This document shows positions 7,962-16,635 of a DNA stretch of 31,519 nucleotides, piece by piece (position 1 is the first letter of the stretch; every line of letters begins with the position of its first letter). The stretch comes from a virus. Position numbers and translations under genes: made by a program. The notes under the pieces are model-generated. The model saw only the letters and a program-made list of their open reading frames with translations, had not been told where the DNA came from and did no database searches. The stretch spans positions 1-31,519 of the IMG/VR virus record IMGVR_UViG_3300033553_000821; one strand, given 5' to 3'.

Positions 7962-8759
7962 TCAGGCGATTGAATCGCCGGAAAACGGGTTTTTCGGCGG
8001 CAGAAACGGCAGCCCGCCGAAGTTCAGGACATTGCCGAACCTGTTGTTGCAGATGGCCATAGTGCGGTCGCAGCCGGGCCAGAGGGACACCGAGGCGCCG
8101 GCGATAAGATCGGCCATGGAGTCGATCATAGTGATGGCCGCGCCTACATGCTGGGTGATCAGCCGCACCTCATTGCCACCCGCAATGACCCCCCCGGTAA
8201 AATAGCCGTTTGGATAGCCGCCGGCGCCCGTAACGGTGACGATATTGCCCGCCACCGCGCTGGTGGCACCGGTGAATTGCCAATCATCGGGGTTTACCTT
8301 GCAGGCCCCCAGATACAGGGCATGGGGACACATAATTTGATACACCCGGCGGAGACCAGCCCTCCTGAGGATGGTGGCGATGGAATCAACGGCCAGGGTG
8401 GCGACCGACCCTTGCCACCGGCAGCTCGTCACCCGCCCTTTCCACATCACCACCGCCTCGCCGTCCTCATAGTGGAGACGGTACAGGGTGAGCAGCATCA
8501 CGGCCGGCAGCAGGCCGGTGCGAAAGCCCATGGTCACGTCCAGACCCGCCGCCACCTCCACCTCCAAAGTGGCCCGGTTCAGGTCATTGCCGCGGGTGAA
8601 CCCCTGCCGGTTGATATAGACCGGGGCGTATCCTTTGCCACCATAGGAGACGATATGATCGGCGCTGGTATAGCACCACTCGCTGCCGCCCATGGTGAAC
8701 CGATAGAGCTCCAGCGGCTTGCTGGCATCGACACTCTGTTCCAGGGCCAGAAATCCCAT
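7962..8759 (-). CDS. DUF2163 / BR0599-family tail hub protein with probable iron-sulfur cysteines
   Basis: 265 residues. The ending LWPGCDRTMAICNNRFGN, then NFGGLPFLPPKNPF, is the hallmark of the phage BR0599/DUF2163 family, found in gene transfer agents and Mu-like siphophages. The N-terminal part (YRFTMGGSEWCYTSAD) also fits. Four cysteines, C144-x8-C153 and C230-x6-C237, have the same spacings as the four that hold the [4Fe-4S] cluster in lambda gpL. The family forms part of the hub ring under the tail tube. It sits between the 519-residue distal protein and the membrane-anchored hub partner. Family assignment is strong; the metal cluster is inferred. Confidence 0.85.
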   Translation of the reverse strand: MGFLALEQSVDASKPLELYRFTMGGSEWCYTSADHIVSYGGKGYAPVYINRQGFTRGNDLNRATLEVEVAAGLDVTMGFRTGLLPAVMLLTLYRLHYEDGEAVVMWKGRVTSCRWQGSVATLAVDSIATILRRAGLRRVYQIMCPHALYLGACKVNPDDWQFTGATSAVAGNIVTVTGAGGYPNGYFTGGVIAGGNEVRLITQHVGAAITMIDSMADLIAGASVSLWPGCDRTMAICNNRFGNVLNFGGLPFLPPKNPFSGDSIA

Positions 8760-8790
8760 TATTCACTCCGTTGCCAAGATTGTTTTTTTC

Positions 8791-10350
8791 TTACGGTAAG
8801 GCCACTACCGGCAGCTTACAGGCGACAATGTCGTCAGACTGCCAGTCCAGGACCACCTCGTCGCTGGTCAGCCGCACCAGTTCAAACCATGAAGAGCGGT
8901 TTAAAGTCGCCTCGGAGACGACTGCCGGCAGGGGCGTGGTCAGGGTCAACTCCTCGTGGCCGCCGGTGATCGCCTGTTGCGCGCTCAATATCTTGCGCCT
9001 GAAGACCGTGCCGTCGGTCATCTCAAATTCCAGGTGGGTCCTGGCGTTGCTGCCGAACAGCGACCGCTCGTAATCCATCTGCGTGACCGTTATTACGGTA
9101 TCGCCTGCCGCCGCCGCCCCCACGATTGCCAGATCCCGGTTCAGGGTGGCGACCCAGAAAGGCGACAGCCGCCCCGCCCGTTCGGACAGAAAACTCAAAA
9201 ATTCGTCGATCACGGCCCGGCCGGCCAGCAGAAAATCAAGCGTCCTGGTCAAGACCGGCTCGGTTGACTGCACCTCAAAGTTCATCACGCCGGTGTCATT
9301 GTCCAGCCGGATCCACTTATGGTCGATGGTGTCGCCGTCGTCGTGCCAGCCGGCGGCAAAGGGGCAGACCTGATACCCTTCGTAGCTTACCAGGGTCGTC
9401 ACCGGGGCGCGCCTCGTCTCCCCCAGCACCTCGGCGGTAACTCCGTATTCCGCCGCATCGTCCGTCACCCTGGAGATTACCCGCTGCTCGATTATCTCGG
9501 CATAGCGGCAGGGGGCGATCTTGGCGCCGGCCGGCCAGGCGCTAAGCGTCGGGGCGTCGAGCACGATGGCGCTCTCGCTCAAGGCGGCGATGGTGTGGAT
9601 CTCGTAATGGTCGAAGCGGTCCCAGAGGGCCACCTGCCGGTCGACAGCATAGTCAAAGAACTGGGTGTTGACCGCAATGACCGCCGAGCCGGCCGGCAGC
9701 ACCGCCGGCAGGCTCTGCATGTCCCTGAAAACCGGCAGCAGGTAAAACCGCACCCGCCGGGCGGCCAGGATGTTTTCGAGATAGCGCCGCTCGGAGCCGG
9801 TGGCCAACAACCTCAGCTCAAACTTACGCCGGGGCCGGTTCCGCAACTGGACCCGCTGCTCGGTGCGGTCGTAGGCAATCATGACGTCGGTCAGCCAGGC
9901 CAGCGATTCCCGCAGCCCGCCGTCCCAGTTGTGTTCGGTGAACAGGTTGCCGATCACCCCGGCCGGCGTATACCCCCGGCTGCCGATGATCGTAAAAATA
10001 TTGGGCGAAGTGCAGGGGGAAAGGAATGTCAGCGTGGCCTCAAACTGCACCGGACCGGTAATCCCCACGGTGATATTGACACGAGAGGACGTTCCGCGCT
10101 CGATCAGATCCGGCAGGACGGTATCCCAAAGGATCCCGTCGGCATCGGGATTCCCGGCGATCCCCGCCAGGGTCACATCGGCTGCCGTCCCGTTATAAAG
10201 AAACAGCGAGAAGGCGACGGCGCGCCGCAGATAGCCGACATCCTGCCGCGGCGGCAGGCCCATGACAAAGAGCTGGGCGCTGTTATTGCTCAACCGGCCA
10301 TTGATCGGCGCGGCGACGTAGAGGCTGGTGGCCAGGGTACCGGCAGCCAT
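8791..10350 (-). CDS. Distal tail / baseplate structural protein
   Basis: 519 residues, beta-rich, with no enzymatic motif or membrane segment. Toward the C-terminus, segments such as RLDNDTGVMNFEVQ, FLSERAGRLSPFWVAT and WFELVRLTSDEVVLDW resemble tail proteins placed next to DUF2163 genes in Mu-like siphophages. They look like two half-barrels joined by a long linker. By position (tape measure, small virion proteins, this, BR0599, hub) it should be the distal tail protein or an adaptor joining the tube to the hub. Both neighbouring genes are close (2-base gap upstream, about 30 bases downstream), consistent with one late transcript. Confidence 0.7.
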   Translation of the reverse strand: MAAGTLATSLYVAAPINGRLSNNSAQLFVMGLPPRQDVGYLRRAVAFSLFLYNGTAADVTLAGIAGNPDADGILWDTVLPDLIERGTSSRVNITVGITGPVQFEATLTFLSPCTSPNIFTIIGSRGYTPAGVIGNLFTEHNWDGGLRESLAWLTDVMIAYDRTEQRVQLRNRPRRKFELRLLATGSERRYLENILAARRVRFYLLPVFRDMQSLPAVLPAGSAVIAVNTQFFDYAVDRQVALWDRFDHYEIHTIAALSESAIVLDAPTLSAWPAGAKIAPCRYAEIIEQRVISRVTDDAAEYGVTAEVLGETRRAPVTTLVSYEGYQVCPFAAGWHDDGDTIDHKWIRLDNDTGVMNFEVQSTEPVLTRTLDFLLAGRAVIDEFLSFLSERAGRLSPFWVATLNRDLAIVGAAAAGDTVITVTQMDYERSLFGSNARTHLEFEMTDGTVFRRKILSAQQAITGGHEELTLTTPLPAVVSEATLNRSSWFELVRLTSDEVVLDWQSDDIVACKLPVVALP

Positions 10351-10351
10351 A

Positions 10352-10693
10352 TCAGATATGCCTCAAAAGAGTGAGACACTGCCGCCACCACTCCAGGCCG
10401 TCTTCCCCGACAGACCCGGGCCCGGCGTACCAGTGGATGAAATCAATGGGTTCGTTATGGGTCAGCGGGCCGAAGATGGCTGGTGTAGCCGGCAGGGCCG
10501 GATAAAGATCCTGCCGCCAGGGCAGCACCCAGCCGTTGGTGAAAGACGAGGAGATGCCGACGTACTCTTTGGCCAGCGCCTCCGGGACAGTATACCCGTA
10601 GACGGTACCGTGGGTGATCAGCAGGGACTGCTTCAGCCGGAGATCAGCAGAATCCTGGCTGCCGGTCAGCAATAGAATTGACTGCTTCAGCAC
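10352..10693 (-). CDS. Conserved tail-region protein of unknown function
   Basis: 113 residues (MLKQSILLLTG...). It is rich in Trp, Pro and Leu, with WYAGPGSVGEDGLEWWRQC near the C-terminus. I do not recognise a family. There is no signal peptide, membrane helix or catalytic motif. It is packed 2 bases upstream of the 519-residue distal tail gene and 4 bases after the preceding gene, so it belongs to the tail operon and is probably a minor structural or assembly protein. Confidence 0.65.
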   Translation of the reverse strand: MLKQSILLLTGSQDSADLRLKQSLLITHGTVYGYTVPEALAKEYVGISSSFTNGWVLPWRQDLYPALPATPAIFGPLTHNEPIDFIHWYAGPGSVGEDGLEWWRQCLTLLRHI

Positions 10694-10696
10694 AGC

Positions 10697-11023
10697 TTAG
10701 GCCCGCAAGAGGTTCCAGGGGAAGGTGCGGGCAACCCCGGTGGTCTGCCTGAGGGTGCAAACGATCTCCTGATCGATGGGCACCGGCACCGAGTACTTAT
10801 GGGGCTCGGCCTGGATATCGGTGTAGCTGTCCCGATAGGCGTTTTTGACGGTGCCGGTGGCGATGCACTTGGTTTTGATCAGGATCTCGACCGTATCCCC
10901 GGCCGCCATGGCATTGAGATCCACGACCAGGACATAGATGCCCAGCCCTGTTTTTGACGCCAGCGAGTGCTCGCTGCCGATGACTGCCAGCTGTGACCCG
11001 GAGGCCGTTGATTGTAAGCCCAT
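10697..11023 (-). CDS. Small virion-associated protein, beta-rich
   Basis: 108 residues (MGLQSTASGSQLAVIG...). An alternating pattern (GIYVLVVDLNAM, DTVEILIKTKC, QEIVCTLRQT) suggests one beta-sandwich domain. No named family is recognised, but small proteins of this look are common beside tail fibre genes and may decorate the tail. It is separated by 2 bases from the 274-residue protein upstream. Function cannot be read from the sequence. Confidence 0.65.
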   Translation of the reverse strand: MGLQSTASGSQLAVIGSEHSLASKTGLGIYVLVVDLNAMAAGDTVEILIKTKCIATGTVKNAYRDSYTDIQAEPHKYSVPVPIDQEIVCTLRQTTGVARTFPWNLLRA

Positions 11024-11025
11024 TA

Positions 11026-11850
11026 TTATGCTCCTAATTTGAAAAGAAAATCGACCTGCTGGACGACACCTACTGTGGTGGCGTATTGGTAACTGGGGGT
11101 TATAAGATAGGTATCAGCCCCGATAACCAGCTCGTCTCCAGCCTGGTAGATATCACCGCCGTTGGTCTGGTAGATCCCCGGGGCATAGCCCAAAGGGACC
11201 CGTTTGCTCGTATCTGTCGCCAGGTTCTGCAGCAACAAAATAGGCATAGGTACCAGCCCACCGTTATAGTAATTCGGGGACTTGGTCGGCAGATGGCTGG
11301 ATAGTTTGTTGCCGCTGACCCCGGCGGCCGCCACGGTCGCACTCCACTCCCCGTTGATATACATCTGCCCATATCCCGGTCCAAGACACCAACCACCATT
11401 GAATAGCTCAGCGATACTGCCGGCGCTGAGCCCAAAACCGTCCAGCCAGCTCCCGACCTTGTCCTGGACGATAAAAAAACAACACCAATGGAACCAGTAG
11501 AATGGCGCCACGTTATTGAGCACACAGATATAGATCCCGCCGGTGACGGAGATCATCCAGCAGTCGGAACCGGCTATAATCTGATAGAGCTTTGCCGGGG
11601 TTGCTCCCGGTTGCAGGTTCGGGGCCAGCCCACCATTAAATCCCGTGCAGCCGTGCATCCCCATACCTAGGGTGCTGTTACTGTAAATATCAAAATGGGC
11701 CGCGCCCTGGTGAAAGTGCAGGCGGCGATAGTTGGTGTTATAGATCCCGTTCAGGTCCACTATCCAGCCGTTGGCCGCCACGAAGGCCGCCAGGTCGATG
11801 AGGAACTGATTCGAGGTCGTAGCCCCGGCGAGCTTTTGATAGTAGGCCAT
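11026..11850 (-). CDS. Putative tail surface protein, paralogue of the next upstream gene
   Basis: 274 residues, rich in Gly, Tyr, Asn and Trp with several cysteines (FHWCCFFIVQDK). The N-terminal pattern (MAYYQKLAGATTSNQFLIDLAAFVAANGW) is shared with the adjacent 284-residue protein (MAYTSGTAANYKNLLALMVTFAAANGW). So is the general plan: a helical start, a beta-rich aromatic middle and a short TYLITPSYQYA-like end strand. The pair probably arose by tandem duplication. Aromatic, Gly-rich beta proteins of this kind are often exposed virion proteins. Placed right after the tape measure, they may be tail-tip or adhesin proteins. No enzyme motif was found. Confidence 0.7.
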   Translation of the reverse strand: MAYYQKLAGATTSNQFLIDLAAFVAANGWIVDLNGIYNTNYRRLHFHQGAAHFDIYSNSTLGMGMHGCTGFNGGLAPNLQPGATPAKLYQIIAGSDCWMISVTGGIYICVLNNVAPFYWFHWCCFFIVQDKVGSWLDGFGLSAGSIAELFNGGWCLGPGYGQMYINGEWSATVAAAGVSGNKLSSHLPTKSPNYYNGGLVPMPILLLQNLATDTSKRVPLGYAPGIYQTNGGDIYQAGDELVIGADTYLITPSYQYATTVGVVQQVDFLFKLGA

Positions 11851-11851
11851 G

Positions 11852-12706
11852 TTAATTCATCCTCATTGCGCAGTAGTCGCCATAACCTGAGCGCGACCCG
11901 TTAGGAAAGACCAGATAATTGACGCCGGCCACCGTGATGATGTTTTCGGCCGTATTGGCATAGCCGGTCACCCGGAACAGCCCCTCTATGTGGCCGAGGA
12001 TAGCCGGGGTATTCACGTACAGATAAAACGGCTCCAGCAGGTAGGAGCCGTCCAGCCCGGTCAGCATTACCAGCTTATGCGACTCATTAAAGGTCTGGAC
12101 CAGAGGTGTCGGCTTTACTGTTGACTCCGCGTTAGAGTTTATCTGCCCCCAGGCCCCGCCGGGCATTGACAACCTGCCGGAAAAGTATCCGTTATTCCAG
12201 AAACTGTCAGTAGCCCCTGAGTAGTTAATCAGCAGGTTGTTGCCGCCGCCGCCGATCAGCAGCGGGTAGGGGTACTGGGCCTCAGTGGCCGGGGTGGTCA
12301 GCAGCCCCAGGTGGATTGACTGGTAGGTGGTGCCGACCTTGGCCACGACGATGATGCGCCGGGGCGTACAGACCATCCAGTAGGGGAGGGCGGCGTTCCA
12401 GAAGTGACCTACTGCCAGGTAAGAGACAGTATCGTTATTGAGACTGCTGACCGGGTGCGCGTGCAGGGCGCGGCCGGCCCGCCAGCCCCAGGAGCCGACC
12501 ATGTACCAGTTAAAGCGGCCGTTGACCGGGTCCTCGTAGGTCTCAACCCCGCAGTAGATCTCATCGAGCCCGGCCAGGCCGGTACCCTTGAGGTAGACCC
12601 GGGTCTCCGACTGCTCCAGTATCGCCCAGCCGTTGGCGGCGGCAAAGGTGACCATCAGGGCCAGCAGATTCTTGTAGTTGGCGGCGGTGCCGCTGGTATA
12701 AGCCAT
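11852..12706 (-). CDS. Putative tail surface protein, paralogue of the next downstream gene
   Basis: 284 residues, the first gene after the tape measure (5-base gap). It shares the N-terminal helix pattern ending in FAAANGW and the Gly/Asn/Tyr-rich composition with the protein encoded next, from which it is separated by 1 base. It contains GGGGNNLLINYSG and ends with VAGVNYLVFPNG, paralleling the IGADTYLITP end of its partner. No catalytic signature is seen. It is likely a virion structural protein at the tail tip; receptor contact is a guess from composition and duplication. Confidence 0.7.
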   Translation of the reverse strand: MAYTSGTAANYKNLLALMVTFAAANGWAILEQSETRVYLKGTGLAGLDEIYCGVETYEDPVNGRFNWYMVGSWGWRAGRALHAHPVSSLNNDTVSYLAVGHFWNAALPYWMVCTPRRIIVVAKVGTTYQSIHLGLLTTPATEAQYPYPLLIGGGGNNLLINYSGATDSFWNNGYFSGRLSMPGGAWGQINSNAESTVKPTPLVQTFNESHKLVMLTGLDGSYLLEPFYLYVNTPAILGHIEGLFRVTGYANTAENIITVAGVNYLVFPNGSRSGYGDYCAMRMN

Positions 12707-12710
12707 AATA

Positions 12711-15700
12711 TTATCCTAATATAGTCTTTATGGACGACCCGTTGCGCCGGATCATGTTCAGCAGCACCGTTTCCCCGCCCGGGGTCTGCAGGTAATCGCC
12801 CACCATGTTCTTGTCCAGCACGTTGACCACCCGCAGGTTGGTGTTCACCGTGCTGCCGCCGCTGCCGGCCATAAATCCAGCCACCGCCCCCCCGTCGGCC
12901 AGCCTGTTTGAGGGGGCCCTGGTGGTGGCGATGGTGTCCATGGACTTGGCCAGCGCCAGCGGGAAGATCCCCGCCCGCACCGACTCCATGAAGCCGAGGC
13001 CGTATTTGCGCACCGCCGACACCGGGTGCATGAACTCGCCCGCCGTCGCCCAGATGGGGATATTGTCGGCCCGGCTGTTCGGGCTGGAACCTGGGATCCG
13101 GCCGCCGGGGGCGAATTTCAAAACCCGGCCGCCGGTCGCCAACCCCTGCACCTCCCCGCCGGTCGCATAGCCCAGGGCGTGGGTGGTGGCGATGATGGCG
13201 TTATAGATCAGCTGCTGCAGGATCATCTTGGCGATCATCTCCAGGGTGGCGCGGGCAAAGTCCATGAAGGCGTCCTTGGCCGTTTTCGTCCCCATGCCGA
13301 AGGCCATGATCGCCTCCGTCATCCCCGAGGCCAACTGGCCGTAGATGTCGGTCATGAGCTGGGCGGTAAATTCGGCCATGGTCCTGGCGCCCGCCGCGAA
13401 GTCCTCGAAACCAAGCCAGGCGGCGGCCACCATGTCAGCGCCCGCCAGGATCATCCGCCGGTTCGCCTCCTCCATGTCCATGGCCCCGGCCTGGGCTGCC
13501 GCCTGGACTGCCCGCCGGTACTCCTCCACCGAGGCCTTGCCCTTGCGCCAGGCGTCCTCCGTCACCCGCAGCATCTCGGCGGTCTCGGCCTTGTGCGCCG
13601 CGGCCCGCTGCCTGGCCCCGTCGATCCGCAAGCCCAGCAGCTCTTCCTCGGCCCGCATCAGGTTCTGCTGATACTGGCTGTCGAGCTGGTCGAGGCTCGC
13701 GATCTCGGCCTGCTTCAGGGCGATCTTTTTGGCGCTGATCTGCTCATCAATCGCCGCTTCCGCCTGCATCCTGGCCAATACCGTCGGCAACCGGCCCGCC
13801 TCGATCTTCTGCTCTTCCAGGCCGATCAGGACCATCTGCCCCCGATGCCGCTCGCCGGCCTGCTCCAGCAGCCGGAGCCGTTTTATCTCATCCTCGGCGG
13901 CCTTGGCGTTGGTCTCGTCCAGTTTTCGGGAGGCCTCCACCTCCGCCTTCAGCAGCCCGAGCCGCTGCACGCGCAGCCCGTTGATCTTGGCATCCATCTC
14001 GGCGCGGGCGTCGGCGCCCTCCTGGCCGGGGGCATTGGTGGGAACCAGCGCCTGCAACTCCTGATATTTCCTGATCTCGGCGTCCAGCAGCCCCAGCTTC
14101 TGCGTGCGCAGCAGGTTCTCGGCCTGGGCGGCATCCATGCCCTGCCGGGAATAGGCGAGGGCCGCCTCCGCCAGGGCCAGTTCGCCCTGCGAGGCGGTGA
14201 CCCCCATCTGCTGCAGTTCCTTGTCCAGCTTATCCTGAAAGGCCTGCCACGAGGCCGCATCCATCTCCGGGGCCTTGACCGGCGGCAGTTGCAGTTCGGC
14301 CGCGACCGGCTGCCACTTGGCCCCGCGCCTGAGCTCTAATTGTTTCTGGATATGGGCCTTGCGGGCGGCCTCTTCCGCCGAGAGCTGCGTCTTCAGCGCG
14401 GCCATGCCCCCTTTTGTCGACTCTTCGGCGATCTCCCGGTTCATCTCGCCGAAGATCTGTCTGACCTGTTCGGCCTTGGCCCGCACCGCCGCCACGTCGC
14501 CGCCGGTGAGCATGGCCCACCACTCGGCGACCTTGAGGCGGGCCAGCTCGAAGGTCTCAATCAGGACATTGGCGGCTGTCTTCACCAGGTCAAACTTGGC
14601 CAGGATCTCACCCACGGCCCAGCCCACCCCAAAGGCCGCCAGCACGCCGCCGGCGACGGTCAGGGTCGTCCTCAGGGTCAGGGCGGCCAGGTTGATCCCC
14701 TTGAAGGCCCCGATGACCCCCGCCGACTGGCCGACCGCCCCGAGCATCATCATCTTCAGGATCTCGAAGGCCTTGACCAGCGGCCCCAGGATCACCGCCG
14801 ACGTGGCCAGGGTGACCAGCGCCGCCGAGATCTGGGGGAAGGCGGCGGCAAAGTCAGCCAGCAGCCTGATGGCCGCGGTGATCGGCCGGAGAATATTCTT
14901 GATCGCCGGCAGGAAGACCGTCCCCAGATTGATCCCCGCCTCGCGGACCGCATTTTTCATGAGGATCAGCTGGTTCTCCGTGGTCGCGGCCCGGGCCGCA
15001 AACTCCTTGTTCATCGAGCCGGCGTATTCCGTCTTCTCGGCCACCTGTCCCAGGGCCTCCTGATACGTCTGCAGCCCGCTCACCAGCACGGCGATATCGT
15101 CCTGGAACTCACGGCCGAACAGTCCGGTCAAGACCTCGGCCTTCTTCTGCCCGTCAAGTTTGCTCAAGGTCGTCAGCAGATTTTCAATCGCCGCCTGGGG
15201 ATCGGCCGCCACCTGCGCCGCCATATCCTGCGCTGACAGGCCGATCTTGGCCAGGGCGTCCTGGAACTCGCCGCTCTCCATGGTAGCGGTCTGCATCCGG
15301 TTGAGCAGGCTGTTGATCGAGGTGCTCGCCACCTCCGGGGCCTTGCCCAGCGACAGCATGGCCGCCGCCAGGGCCGCCGCCTCGGTGGTGGCCAGGCCGA
15401 ATTGCTGGGCCGCGCCGCCGATCCGCTGCATGACATCCACAATATCCCGCTCCCGCGCGGCCGAGGTGTTGCCCAGCTGGTTGATGGCATCGCCGAAGGT
15501 CTCAACCTCGGCGATGCTGAGTTTATAGATGTTCTTGATCTTGCCGATGGAGTCGCCCGCCGCCTCGGCGCTCATGTCGAAGGCGGTCGCCATCTTCGCC
15601 GTCACCTGGGTGAAGGCCGCAATGTCCTTGGTGGCGATCCCGAGCTGCCCGGCGGCCGCGGCGATCTGGGCCAGCTCGTCGGCGGTGAGCGGCAAGGTCC

Positions 15701-16340
15701 GCGTCAGGGCCAGCAGCTCGCCCCGCAGGACCGCGAAGGCCTCAGGCGTGGCCTCCACCACCTTCTTGACCCCGGCCATGGATGATTCAAACTTGACGGC
15801 GGCGCCGATGGCCAGCACGGTGGGGGCAATCGCCGCCGCCGCTTCCAGCAGGCCCATCTTGAGGCCGGACAGCGCCTCCCGCCAGCCGTTGGTCTTGGCG
15901 GTCAGGGTCTCGATCTGGCCGCGCAGGGCCACCTTGGCCTGGGCCAGTTCGGCCATGGACAGCTTGCCGGATGAGGCCAGCGCGGTATAGGCCGCCCGGG
16001 CCTTATTGATCTCGGCCGTAATGTCGGCGTGGGGGGTCAGGTTCAGGGTGGTGCGGGCCTGGGAGACCGTCGCCAGCTCTTTATAGCTGGCGACGGTGGC
16101 GGTAAGCTCAGCCCGCAGTCTCACCTGTTGCGCGGCCAGGGCGGCCGCGCCGCTCCTGTCGTTGCCGCCGGCCCGAGACTGCTGGGCCAGCTCCTTCATC
16201 TTGACGGTGACCGCGGCCAGCTCCTGCTTGATCTTGCCATAGGCCGAGGAAAAGTCAGCGACGATCCGGTCGGTGCCGGTCTTGACTTCTTTTGAGTCAA
16301 CGCCTATCTTTATTTCAATAGTTGAGGAGGTCTTTGCCAT
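12711..16340 (-). CDS. Tail tape measure protein (TP901 type)
   Basis: 1209 residues. The N-terminus is coiled coil. From about residue 180, FESSMAGVKKVVEATPEAF leads into a TP901-type tape-measure core with TADELAQIAAAAGQLGI and SMLSLGKAPEVAST-like stretches. Hydrophobic helices follow (about 500-600), then long Ala/Glu/Arg-rich coiled coils, and a Gly-rich C-terminus. The protein fills the tail tube during assembly and sets tail length; at about 0.15 nm per residue it predicts a tail near 180 nm. It lies downstream of the frameshifted chaperone genes, as in most long-tailed phages. The start ATG at 16340 shares a CCATGG palindrome with a plus-strand start on the other strand. Long plus-strand frames inside it are shadows. 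Confidence 0.93.
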   Translation of the reverse strand: MAKTSSTIEIKIGVDSKEVKTGTDRIVADFSSAYGKIKQELAAVTVKMKELAQQSRAGGNDRSGAAALAAQQVRLRAELTATVASYKELATVSQARTTLNLTPHADITAEINKARAAYTALASSGKLSMAELAQAKVALRGQIETLTAKTNGWREALSGLKMGLLEAAAAIAPTVLAIGAAVKFESSMAGVKKVVEATPEAFAVLRGELLALTRTLPLTADELAQIAAAAGQLGIATKDIAAFTQVTAKMATAFDMSAEAAGDSIGKIKNIYKLSIAEVETFGDAINQLGNTSAARERDIVDVMQRIGGAAQQFGLATTEAAALAAAMLSLGKAPEVASTSINSLLNRMQTATMESGEFQDALAKIGLSAQDMAAQVAADPQAAIENLLTTLSKLDGQKKAEVLTGLFGREFQDDIAVLVSGLQTYQEALGQVAEKTEYAGSMNKEFAARAATTENQLILMKNAVREAGINLGTVFLPAIKNILRPITAAIRLLADFAAAFPQISAALVTLATSAVILGPLVKAFEILKMMMLGAVGQSAGVIGAFKGINLAALTLRTTLTVAGGVLAAFGVGWAVGEILAKFDLVKTAANVLIETFELARLKVAEWWAMLTGGDVAAVRAKAEQVRQIFGEMNREIAEESTKGGMAALKTQLSAEEAARKAHIQKQLELRRGAKWQPVAAELQLPPVKAPEMDAASWQAFQDKLDKELQQMGVTASQGELALAEAALAYSRQGMDAAQAENLLRTQKLGLLDAEIRKYQELQALVPTNAPGQEGADARAEMDAKINGLRVQRLGLLKAEVEASRKLDETNAKAAEDEIKRLRLLEQAGERHRGQMVLIGLEEQKIEAGRLPTVLARMQAEAAIDEQISAKKIALKQAEIASLDQLDSQYQQNLMRAEEELLGLRIDGARQRAAAHKAETAEMLRVTEDAWRKGKASVEEYRRAVQAAAQAGAMDMEEANRRMILAGADMVAAAWLGFEDFAAGARTMAEFTAQLMTDIYGQLASGMTEAIMAFGMGTKTAKDAFMDFARATLEMIAKMILQQLIYNAIIATTHALGYATGGEVQGLATGGRVLKFAPGGRIPGSSPNSRADNIPIWATAGEFMHPVSAVRKYGLGFMESVRAGIFPLALAKSMDTIATTRAPSNRLADGGAVAGFMAGSGGSTVNTNLRVVNVLDKNMVGDYLQTPGGETVLLNMIRRNGSSIKTILG

Positions 16341-16635
16341 GGATTATCCCTTAAAAAAACATCAATCAGCAGCCCTTGTTGCCGCTATTATCGCCGCTGT
16401 CCTGGTGCCGGCCGCCAGGGGCGAGCTCTTCACCCTGGCGCAGACCGTTGCCCTTGCTGTCTTTCTCGCCTGGTCCTTTATCAGCCTGTCCGCCGTTCTT
16501 TTTGGCCGAGCAGGGATGATCATCGCGACCACGGCCACCATCTTCTGTATTGCCGGAGCCCTGGTTCAAATCTTCGTCCCCTTGGCGGCCTTCTGCTTTT
16601 TCAGCCGCACGATCATGATCGCCACCACCGCCTGA
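16339..16635 (+). CDS. Candidate antisense moron: small three-helix membrane protein
   Basis: A 98-residue plus-strand frame starting at ATG 16339, eight bases after a perfect GAGGAGG (16324-16330). It has three hydrophobic segments: about 10-28, 32-54 and 57-85. It fills the 225-base gap between the chaperone extension (ends 16566) and the tape measure (starts 16340), where no minus-strand gene exists; such a gap is unusual in this tightly packed operon. Its 3' end overlaps the frameshift extension antisense by about 70 bases. A membrane moron such as a superinfection-exclusion factor is plausible. Against this, no clear promoter is seen because upstream DNA lies inside the tape measure gene, and GC-rich DNA can yield chance hydrophobic frames. 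Confidence 0.45.
   Translation: MDYPLKKHQSAALVAAIIAAVLVPAARGELFTLAQTVALAVFLAWSFISLSAVLFGRAGMIIATTATIFCIAGALVQIFVPLAAFCFFSRTIMIATTA

Noticed and set aside
13026-14339. Plus-strand frame of 437 codons inside the tape measure gene, with similar long frames at 9319-10374 and 6203-7306
   Set aside because: They lie opposite well-supported tail genes, have low-complexity Gly/Arg/His-rich products typical of GC-rich shadows, and match no family.
16366-16569. 67-codon minus-strand frame between chaperone extension and tape measure
   Set aside because: Its product is low-complexity Gly/Asp/Lys and it is antisense to a better-supported hydrophobic plus-strand frame.
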